DNA of 12,166 nt from Clostridiaceae bacterium UBA6085 (GTDB taxonomy: Bacteria > Bacillota > Clostridia > Clostridiales > Clostridiaceae): positions 1 through 12,166 of the forward strand of contig DIXH01000033.1 in NCBI GenBank assembly GCA_002428605.1, in the 5' to 3' direction. Below the pieces are notes generated by a model. The model ran no database searches and was not told the origin of the DNA. It saw only the letters and a list, made by a program, of their open reading frames with translations. The translations under genes were made by a program, and so were the position numbers. Below are positions 7,173 to 12,166 of this stretch, in pieces (position 1 is the first letter of the stretch; each line of letters opens with the position of its first letter).

Positions 7173-8465
7173 TTATATTCCTGCGAGCGCCTGCTCCAGG
7201 TCGTATATGATATCGTCAATATGTTCAGTTCCTACCGAGAGCCTTACGCTTCCCGGCTTAATTCCCGAAGCCTCAAGCTCCTTTGCTGTCATCTGCGAAT
7301 GTGTGGTGCTTGCAGGATGTATTACAAGGGACTTCACGTCAGCTACGTTCGCAAGCAATGAGAACACCTCAAGCCTGTCAATGAATGCCTTGGCTTTTTC
7401 AGCTCCTCCCTTTACCTCGAAGGTGAATATGGAAGCACCGCCTCTCGGGAAATACCTGTTGTACAGACCGTTGTATGGGTTCCCAGGGAGGCTCGGATGG
7501 TTGACCTTCTCGACCTTCGGATGCTCCGACAGGTACTTGGCAACCTTAAGGGAATTCTCAACATGCCTCTCCACCCTTAGCGAAAGGGTCTCCAGTCCCT
7601 GCAGGAACAGGAATGAGTTGAAAGGGCTGATTGATGCTCCAGTATCCCTCATGAGCGTCACCCTCACCTTGATTATGTATGCAAGGTTTCCCACAGCCTC
7701 TGTGAACACCACCCCGTGGTAGTTGCTGTTTGGCTCGGTAAGTCCCGGGAATTTACCGCTCTTCTTCCAGTCGAACCTTCCACTGTCTATTATAACTCCG
7801 CCTATTGAAGTGCCATGTCCGCCTATGAACTTGGTTGCAGAGTGGACAACTATGTCTGCACCATGCTCAATGGGCCTGAGAAGATATGGAGTTGCGAATG
7901 TGTTGTCAACTATCAGCGGAATACCCATCTCATGAGCTATCCTTGCAACCTCCTCGATATCGATAAGGTCTGCATTTGGATTTCCAAGTGACTCGATGAA
8001 TACCGCCTTCGTATTCGGCCTGATTGCAGCTTCAAGTGACTTGAGGTCAGTTCCATCGAAGAAGGAAGTCTCGATCCCGAAATCTTTGAATGTGTTGGCG
8101 AAGAGGTTGTAGGTTCCTCCATATATGCTTGTAGAGGATACAATATGGTCACCTGCAACCGCAATGTTCTGGACCGAATATGCAATGGCTGCCATTCCTG
8201 ACGCTGTGGCAAGTGCAGCCACACCGCCTTCAAGCGCCGCTATCCTCTTCTCAAAGACATCAGATGTAGGATTCATGAGCCTGGTGTATATGTTTCCACC
8301 CTCGGAAAGGTTGAATCTCGCCTCTGCCTGAGCTGAGCCTGAAAATACGTAAGATGATGTCTGGTATATGGGTACGCATCTGGCGTCAGTCGCCGGATCC
8401 GCTGTCTCCTGTCCTACGTGAAGCTGCAGTGTCTCGAATCTGTAATTTCTCTTTGTGTCGCTCAT
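7173..8465 (-). CDS. metY: O-acetylhomoserine sulfhydrylase, MetY (430 aa)
   Basis: PLP-dependent Cys/Met metabolism enzyme that joins O-acetylhomoserine with sulfide to give homocysteine. Length (about 430 aa) and the long middle insertion (FDWKKSGKFPGLTEPNSNYH) mark MetY rather than the shorter MetB/MetC/MetZ enzymes. Visible residues: YTRLMNPT at 60-67, SGMAA at 89-93, Tyr115 and Gly116-117 in SIYGGTYN, Asp187 (VDNTF) for the cofactor ring nitrogen, and the PLP lysine Lys212 in SATKFIGGHGT. RLSVGTEHIDD near the end binds the substrate carboxylate. An in-frame ATG lies 48 nt further up, but the true start is the ATG at 8463-8465, preceded by AAGGAGTGG and followed by MSDTKRNYRF. The longer frame would run into the T-box terminator. 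It is the first gene of the metY-metA operon and partner of MetA, whose product it uses. Confidence 0.95.
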   Translation of the reverse strand: MSDTKRNYRFETLQLHVGQETADPATDARCVPIYQTSSYVFSGSAQAEARFNLSEGGNIYTRLMNPTSDVFEKRIAALEGGVAALATASGMAAIAYSVQNIAVAGDHIVSSTSIYGGTYNLFANTFKDFGIETSFFDGTDLKSLEAAIRPNTKAVFIESLGNPNADLIDIEEVARIAHEMGIPLIVDNTFATPYLLRPIEHGADIVVHSATKFIGGHGTSIGGVIIDSGRFDWKKSGKFPGLTEPNSNYHGVVFTEAVGNLAYIIKVRVTLMRDTGASISPFNSFLFLQGLETLSLRVERHVENSLKVAKYLSEHPKVEKVNHPSLPGNPYNGLYNRYFPRGGASIFTFEVKGGAEKAKAFIDRLEVFSLLANVADVKSLVIHPASTTHSQMTAKELEASGIKPGSVRLSVGTEHIDDIIYDLEQALAGI

Positions 8466-8791
8466 TTTGATCCACTCCTTGATTTTTTGATATAAAAAGG
8501 AGCCCCATCCCAATGCATATTATATGCAAAGGGACGGAAGCTCCGTGTTACCACCCTTGTTCGCCTGTGCCTCACGGCACATGACCTTATAAGGTACGCT
8601 GGACAATGTCCATAAATACCCCTGCACTATAACGTGTGCACTACGTCCCGGCCTAAAGTCACCCTTCAGCCGGCAAGCTCCGGGACCATCTTCAGCAAGA
8701 TCTTCTCCGCACCCTTTCACCAAAACGGGCGCTCTCTGTAAGGAGTCCATGCAGGCTTACTCTTCCCTTCATTGCCACTTTCAACTTATTG
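8466..8791 (-). promoter_or_regulatory. T-box riboswitch leader, probable tRNA-Met specificity
   Basis: Leader RNA that reads the charging state of a tRNA and controls early termination ahead of metY. The T-box core AAGGGTGGTAACACGG lies at 8543-8558. AAGGG pairs with CCCTT, and ACGG with CCGT (8529-8536 region), leaving the TGGTAAC bulge of a classic antiterminator (8529-8558). Stem I landmarks are GAGTA (near 8760), the AGAGAG bulge motif (8731-8737 region) and the GGTGAAAG distal loop (8714-8721). The specifier region reads TGAAG-ATG-GTCCCGGAGC, with ATG at 8687-8689. UGGU in the bulge calls for a tRNA ending ACCA, which fits tRNA-Met. Uncharged tRNA-Met should stabilise the antiterminator and turn on metY-metA. 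An Asp reading (GAT, one base earlier) is less likely because tRNA-Asp has G73. Confidence 0.9.
8494..8544 (-). terminator. T-box leader terminator hairpin of metY-metA
   Basis: Reading leftwards, GGAGCT(T)CCGTCCC pairs with GGGATGGGGCTCC with one bulged T. The loop contains a further TGCATA/TATGCA helix, and TTTTT (8494-8498) follows. It shares CCGTCCC with the antiterminator, so the two are mutually exclusive. Confidence 0.9.
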
Positions 8792-8797
8792 TAGACA

Positions 8798-8826
8798 ACT
8801 GTACCACCAGGAAAGGCACATGTCAA
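8798..8826 (-). promoter_or_regulatory. Promoter of the T-box metY-metA operon
   Basis: Perfect TTGACA (8821-8826), a 17-nt spacer and TACAGT (8798-8803) with an extended TGG in front. The start near 8791 places the whole T-box downstream. Confidence 0.75.
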
Positions 8827-8897
8827 CATGGAAAATGCAGAATATTTTTTTCGTGGTTTTTCAAATTCAAGCCGATAACGCAAAATCAGGCTCAATG

Positions 8898-8906
8898 TGA
8901 TATAAT
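8898..8906 (+). promoter_or_regulatory. Extended -10 promoter of the small membrane gene pair
   Basis: TGA-TATAAT: a perfect -10 (8901-8906) with the extended TG, about 34 nt before the first gene. The -35 region is poor. It lies back-to-back with the methionine promoter, about 70 nt away. Confidence 0.6.
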
Positions 8907-8939
8907 TTTGGTTAAGACTAACAATTTTTCGGAGGAGAT

Positions 8940-9398
8940 ATGAAGCGGAAATTCCTTTTGATATATGCTGCCATCACAGTCACCGTATTTCTTGCCGCAT
9001 ATCATTCCTTCAGATGGACCAGCGAGCTCGTAAAGGACAACTCGAACCTTGCGGTACTCGGTGTCGTCGACCGTCTCATAGAATATACCGGAAACAGGGA
9101 TGCCCTGAGCTATGAAGACTTCCTCAGGCAGGGAGATGAACTGGTCCACACCATGGGTGACATGGCTAAGGTCATAGACGACTCCAGCTACGGAAACAAG
9201 AGTGATCTTGACAAGATGTTCTATGAGCTCTCGAAGCTTTTCAGGAACTCCACCCGGTTCGACCTTCAGCACACCAGGACCCTTGGTGAGATACACGACC
9301 TTCTGGTCAGGTACAGATACATTTCAACTTCGCAGGAAGGCGCACGCCTTGTAGGCGAGATTATAAGCAAGGCTGTCTTCATACAGCCTGACTACTAG
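8940..9398 (+). CDS. Unrecognised membrane-anchored protein (152 aa)
   Basis: I do not recognise a family. The protein starts with MKRK and one hydrophobic segment (about residues 5-21), either a membrane anchor or an uncleaved signal; the charged start suggests N-in, with the remaining 130 residues outside. That part is polar and probably helical, with no cysteines, no catalytic pattern I can name and no lipobox. GGAGGAG at 8931-8937 sits directly before the ATG. The stop is 8 nt from the next gene, another small membrane protein, so the two should be translated from one message and may work together. Codon use looks like that of the neighbours, so there is no sign of transfer. A chemoreceptor-like or sensor-like extracellular helical domain is possible but unproven. 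Confidence 0.75.
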   Translation: MKRKFLLIYAAITVTVFLAAYHSFRWTSELVKDNSNLAVLGVVDRLIEYTGNRDALSYEDFLRQGDELVHTMGDMAKVIDDSSYGNKSDLDKMFYELSKLFRNSTRFDLQHTRTLGEIHDLLVRYRYISTSQEGARLVGEIISKAVFIQPDY

Positions 9399-9406
9399 GA
9401 GGGCCT

Positions 9407-9664
9407 ATGGAATATCTTTTTACTGTATCCTATTTTCTTGCATTCCTTTTCCTTATGGTTTACGGAGCCTACCAGCTCATCACATATTTCAGGAAGGACC
9501 ACAACGTGACAAGGATCAACAGGCTTACCATAGTACTGACTGCCCTGTCCTTCATGGCTTTCATGTACCTCGACTTCAGCATGGTTAATGCGCTCATAGG
9601 TTCTGCAATATTCATGGTAATGATAAGGGTGGCCTATGTCATCTACTCAGATACCTACGAATAG
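9407..9664 (+). CDS. Small unrecognised membrane protein (85 aa)
   Basis: Small integral membrane protein with about three hydrophobic segments: residues 5-26, 41-56 and 60-79. The segments are separated by a basic loop (YFRKDHNVTRINR, about 27-39) that should face the cytosol. It ends in an acidic SDTYE tail. No family is recognisable by eye. AGGAGGG lies 5 nt before the ATG, and the start is only 8 nt after the preceding gene, so it belongs to the same operon. Its strong ribosome binding site and conserved-looking membrane topology make it a real gene despite its size. It could be a membrane partner of the protein before it. Confidence 0.72.
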   Translation: MEYLFTVSYFLAFLFLMVYGAYQLITYFRKDHNVTRINRLTIVLTALSFMAFMYLDFSMVNALIGSAIFMVMIRVAYVIYSDTYE

Positions 9665-9669
9665 GCTAT

Positions 9670-9728
9670 GGATCGATTCCTTGAAGTAAGGGCTTCCCTG
9701 CGATCCCGGATTTTCACCCTTGTGAAAA
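9670..9728 (+). repeat. Structured 3' region with inverted repeats after the membrane pair
   Basis: GGATCG (9670-9675) pairs with CGATCC (9701-9706) and encloses two competing short helices, CCTT/AAGG and AGGG/CCCT. A second hairpin follows: TTTTCAC (9711-9717) with GTGAAAA (9722-9728) and a CCTT loop. Together with the downstream terminator this makes a folded 3' untranslated region of about 115 nt. It is not a tRNA or any RNA I can name. Confidence 0.4.
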
Positions 9729-9750
9729 ATGGAATATTTCAACTGAACCA

Positions 9751-9779
9751 GGCTTCGCAATTGCGGAGTCTTTATTTTT
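9751..9779 (+). terminator. Intrinsic terminator of the membrane gene pair
   Basis: GGCTTCGC (9751-9758) pairs with GCGGAGTC (9763-9770), partly by G-U pairs, around AATT, and is followed by TTTATTTTT. From here to 9920 I see only AT-rich spacer with a TATAAT at 9893-9898, a possible -10 for the next gene. Confidence 0.75.
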
Positions 9780-9920
9780 CCCCCTCCTTTTTCCTGATTT
9801 GCCAATTTTTCAGCTTACATGAATATGTATCGCAATCTGGTCCATAATGGCTAAAAGCGAACCTTTGCCATTCTTTCAGGAATCAGCATATTTATAATTA
9901 AAATACAGGGAGGGAATGCT

Positions 9921-10235
9921 ATGGATATCAATGAAGAGAGGAGTAACCTGTTTCCCGGTACGCATGGATATCCATGCTCTTCTGACACTTACGGATCGGA
10001 AACTTCTTCTGACACCCTGGTTTCAAAGGACCTGAATGCCCTGAAGGCAGCCTTCGACTATCTTCAGTCACGCGAAAAGGACATCCTGTCATACTATATA
10101 AGCAAAGGCAAATGTGGCCTCAGGAGCTATTCGGAGCTATGGAAGGAAGATTATGAGGCCATTGAAAAGGAAAAGGACAGGGTCCTTGGAAAAATGGTCC
10201 TCTTCATGGAATCATCATATCCCGACTCAATCTGA
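9921..10235 (+). CDS. Hypothetical protein (104 aa)
   Basis: Unrecognised soluble protein. The first 35 residues are polar and Ser/Thr/Gly-rich, probably disordered. From about residue 38 to 98 it looks helical, with LQSREKDILSYY at 48-59 and SYSELWKEDYEAIEKEKDRV at 69-88. This loosely recalls the spacing of sigma-factor region 4 (xSxREKxIL ... SYxEL ... I...), but the recognition helix is not typical and the resemblance may be chance. GGGAGGG lies 7 nt before the ATG, and a TATAAT lies at 9893-9898. No terminator separates it from the sirtuin gene 89 nt downstream, so both may share a transcript even though the sirtuin has its own promoter candidate. No transmembrane segment or signal peptide. 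Confidence 0.6.
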   Translation: MDINEERSNLFPGTHGYPCSSDTYGSETSSDTLVSKDLNALKAAFDYLQSREKDILSYYISKGKCGLRSYSELWKEDYEAIEKEKDRVLGKMVLFMESSYPDSI

Positions 10236-10245
10236 AAGAGCAAAG

Positions 10246-10275
10246 TTTCCACCATCGGACCGGTTGTGGTAGAAT
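10246..10275 (+). promoter_or_regulatory. Candidate promoter for the sirtuin gene
   Basis: TTTCCA (10246-10251), an 18-nt spacer and TAGAAT (10270-10275) with an extended TGG directly in front. Start point near 10282, about 43 nt before the ATG. Confidence 0.45.
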
Positions 10276-10324
10276 AAATCGAAAACTTTTAAATACCGAT
10301 CCATCCGAAACTGGAGATGATACA

Positions 10325-11053
10325 ATGTCAAACTTGAATGAAGCTGCAAGACTTATTAAGAAGGCAGGGAAGATACTCGTACTTACCGGTGCTGGAATGT
10401 CCACTGAATCCGGACTCAAGGATTTCAGGTCCAAGGACGGACTATACAGCAACCATTTCAGGGGAAATTCACCTGAAACAATACTATCGGCGGGATTCTT
10501 CAGAAGGGATACCAGGACCTTTTACGATTACGTTGGCGAAAAGCTCAATGTAACAGGCATAGAGCCAAACAAGGGACACAGGATCCTTGCATCCTGGGAA
10601 GATACAATGGACCTGTCAGTGATCACGCAGAACATAGACGGTCTGCACCAGAAGGCAGGAAGCAAAAAGGTCCTTGAGATACATGGGACCCTTGCCACGA
10701 CAACCTGTACAAGGTGCGGGGAAAGGAGGCTCCTTGAGGAGATCCTGGGCAATGGATACGACCATTCATGCGGTGGAGTCTTCAAACCTGATGTGGTGCT
10801 GTATGACGAGGCAGTGGACAAGATCGAGGAAGCCTTCGGCATGGCCGAAAAGGCTGACCTTCTCATCATTCTAGGCACATCACTCTATGTCTATCCCGTT
10901 GCATCGATCCCCGAGGTATATGGAATATCGACAAAGAAAGCAATAATCGTAAACAGGGACCAGACAAGATATTCCATGCATGCGAACGCCCTCGAATTCA
11001 ACGAATCCATAAGCGCAACCCTTGAAAAGCTTGACCACCTTATCCATGAATGA
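10325..11053 (+). CDS. cobB: Sir2-family NAD-dependent protein deacylase (242 aa)
   Basis: Cytosolic sirtuin that removes acetyl or other acyl groups from protein lysines, using NAD and giving nicotinamide and O-acyl-ADP-ribose. Core motifs are all visible: GAGMSTESGLKDFRS at 22-36 (NAD binding), TQNIDGLH at 101-108, the catalytic His120 in EIHG, GTSLYVYP at 184-191 and IVNRD at 208-212. The pattern fits the class U or class III-like bacterial group, at the normal length. The zinc module is odd: Cys128 and Cys131 form the first CxxC, but the second pair shows only Cys149. The expected partner three residues earlier is Asp146, with His147 beside it. GGAG at 10313-10316 lies 8 nt before the ATG. 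The neighbours give no clue to its target protein. Confidence 0.92.
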   Translation: MSNLNEAARLIKKAGKILVLTGAGMSTESGLKDFRSKDGLYSNHFRGNSPETILSAGFFRRDTRTFYDYVGEKLNVTGIEPNKGHRILASWEDTMDLSVITQNIDGLHQKAGSKKVLEIHGTLATTTCTRCGERRLLEEILGNGYDHSCGGVFKPDVVLYDEAVDKIEEAFGMAEKADLLIILGTSLYVYPVASIPEVYGISTKKAIIVNRDQTRYSMHANALEFNESISATLEKLDHLIHE

Positions 11054-11084
11054 TTCTTTCAGGCACCTTTAGAAGACCTTAAGC

Positions 11085-11106
11085 TTTCGTGAAATTACTC
11101 ACGAAA
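11085..11106 (+). repeat. Perfect inverted repeat upstream of the LCP gene
   Basis: TTTCGTGA (11085-11092) and TCACGAAA (11099-11106) form an 8-bp palindrome around AATTAC. No U tract follows on either strand, so it is a poor terminator. It lies just before the promoter of the LCP gene, centred about 47 nt before the likely start point, a position typical of an activator or repressor site. Confidence 0.5.
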
Positions 11107-11130
11107 TGGTGCAATTTCAGAGGTATGGTA

Positions 11131-11136
11131 TATAAT
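11131..11136 (+). promoter_or_regulatory. -10 box of the LCP gene
   Basis: Perfect TATAAT, 29 nt before the ATG. The -35 region is weak, which is consistent with the idea that a factor bound at the upstream inverted repeat helps the polymerase. Confidence 0.5.
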
Positions 11137-11165
11137 TAAGTGGTATTCGCATTAGGGGGATTCAT

Positions 11166-12149
11166 ATGAAAAGAAAGAAAAATAAATCAGGCACAGTTAA
11201 GATAGTACTTCTGTCAGTCCTTGCACTTCTCCTGTTCGGTATTGGATTCGGATATGCCTATGTGAGCAATCTTCTGAACTCAACCGAGAAGGAAGTCATA
11301 TCTGAAAAAGAGGAAGACCTCGGAATCGGAGTCGACATTGAGATCGAGGATGAGGATGGAGAAAAGGTAGAGACAAGCAAGGACATCTATTATTATGAGG
11401 GCGTCAAGGGTGTCACAAACATAGCCTTATTCGGTATAGACGCAGAGTCAGGCACAGCCGGAAGAAGCGACGTCATCATGATAGTTACGGTTGATGAGAA
11501 CTCAAAGAAGATCAAGCTTACATCAGTAGTCAGGGACACATATGTTAGCATACCAGGAAGGAAGATGGACAAGATCACACATGCATACGCATACGGTGGT
11601 GCACAGCTTGCCCTTCAGACACTTAATGCCAACTTCAACCTTGACATCAAGGACTTCATGTCTGTAAACTTCACCTCTCTTCCGAAGATCATAGACATGA
11701 TCGGCGGGGTCTCAGTGAAGATAACTAACGCTGAAGCCGGTGAGATCCCCGGAATGACCGGGGCTGGAACATATACCCTCAACGGAGAGCAGGCTCTCGC
11801 CTACTCAAGGATAAGGAAGATAGACAGCGACTTCGAGAGAAGCAGAAGGCAGAGGACCGTAATGCAGGCAATAATAAGCAAGATGATGAAGAGGCCTGTG
11901 ACCTCATACCCGACACTAATGAAGAACCTGCTCCCTCTTGTAAAGACCAACATGAACTCTACTGACATGCTCTCTCTTGCAACTAAAGTCGTGACATCAG
12001 GAATCTCAACGATAGAGCAGAACAGGTTCCCGCAGGATGCATATGCATCAGGAAAGATGATAAGCGGTACCTACTTCTTCGTGTTTGAAAGGGAACAGAC
12101 CCTGAAGAACATCGGAGAATGGATTTATCTGGACAAGAAATCAGAATAA
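11166..12149 (+). CDS. LytR-CpsA-Psr (LCP) family wall-glycopolymer ligase (327 aa)
   Basis: Membrane-anchored enzyme that transfers teichoic acid or capsule-type polymers from their lipid carrier to peptidoglycan on the outer face of the membrane. Residues 1-10 are basic, 11-33 form the single membrane segment, and about 40-75 is an acidic linker (EKEEDLGIGVDIEIEDEDGE). The LCP domain covers about 84-240. Visible catalytic/lipid-phosphate residues are Asp92 (FGID), Arg100 and Asp102 (GRSD), Arg123 and Asp124 (SVVRDTYV), DKITHAYAYGG at 135-145, and the arginine cluster ERSRRQR at 224-230. The C-terminal 85 residues are helical. AGGGGGA lies 5 nt before the ATG. No polymer genes are adjacent, though murJ and a glycosyltransferase are in the same window. 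The exact polymer is unknown. Confidence 0.94.
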   Translation: MKRKKNKSGTVKIVLLSVLALLLFGIGFGYAYVSNLLNSTEKEVISEKEEDLGIGVDIEIEDEDGEKVETSKDIYYYEGVKGVTNIALFGIDAESGTAGRSDVIMIVTVDENSKKIKLTSVVRDTYVSIPGRKMDKITHAYAYGGAQLALQTLNANFNLDIKDFMSVNFTSLPKIIDMIGGVSVKITNAEAGEIPGMTGAGTYTLNGEQALAYSRIRKIDSDFERSRRQRTVMQAIISKMMKRPVTSYPTLMKNLLPLVKTNMNSTDMLSLATKVVTSGISTIEQNRFPQDAYASGKMISGTYFFVFEREQTLKNIGEWIYLDKKSE

Positions 12150-12166
12150 TATCAGGGCAGCTGTTG

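Noticed and set aside
7207..7722. 171-codon open frame on the plus strand opposite metY
   Set aside because: Antisense to a conserved PLP enzyme; no start signals and a Ser-rich shadow composition.
8520..8895. Short minus-strand reading frames upstream of metY
   Set aside because: They lie inside the T-box RNA and its promoter and have no ribosome binding site or protein-like composition; the RNA structure explains the sequence.
1..12166. Mobile element, phage, CRISPR or defence island
   Set aside because: No transposase, integrase, direct-repeat array, tRNA-borne attachment site or shift in base composition was seen; the genes are mostly housekeeping.

Overview
The window looks like ordinary chromosome from a Gram-positive, low-to-medium GC Clostridia-type bacterium. 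The signs are strong purine-rich ribosome binding sites, a T-box leader in front of methionine genes, a LytR-CpsA-Psr wall ligase, a short transaldolase of the TalC/FSA type, and frequent AGG/AGA and ATA codons. I cannot name the genus from sequence alone. I see no phage, transposon, CRISPR or plasmid signature, no rRNA or tRNA gene, and no clearly broken gene.

Left part (1-5250). On the minus strand lie a transaldolase (tal), a family 2 glycosyltransferase, a secreted SGNH/GDSL hydrolase and the MurJ-type lipid II flippase. A small heat-shock protein (Hsp20) on the plus strand sits between the glycosyltransferase and the hydrolase. A bidirectional hairpin terminator separates the convergent Hsp20 and hydrolase genes. 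The transaldolase has no good ribosome binding site of its own but lies behind a tiny upstream reading frame that does have one.

Middle part (5250-8830). A plus-strand nucleotidyltransferase-fold protein with an altered active-site motif converges on a methionine operon, with a two-way terminator between them. The operon reads leftwards: promoter, a T-box leader of about 325 nt with a probable AUG (Met) specifier, metY (O-acetylhomoserine sulfhydrylase), then metA (homoserine O-acyltransferase). MetA carries Glu111, the residue linked with acetyl-CoA use, so the two enzymes fit as consecutive steps: homoserine to O-acetylhomoserine to homocysteine. The T-box would turn the operon on when uncharged tRNA-Met accumulates.

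Right part (8890-12166). All genes here are on the plus strand. A pair of small unrecognised membrane proteins starts back-to-back with the methionine promoter and ends in a structured 3' region with a terminator. Next come a 104-residue hypothetical protein, a Sir2-family NAD-dependent deacylase with an incomplete zinc-binding Cys set, and an LCP-family wall glycopolymer ligase. The glycosyltransferase, MurJ and LCP protein are all envelope genes but do not form one operon.

I found no convincing new multi-gene system. The points most worth checking are the T-box specifier, the unknown membrane pair, the leader ORF of tal, and the altered catalytic or metal-binding residues in the nucleotidyltransferase and the sirtuin.
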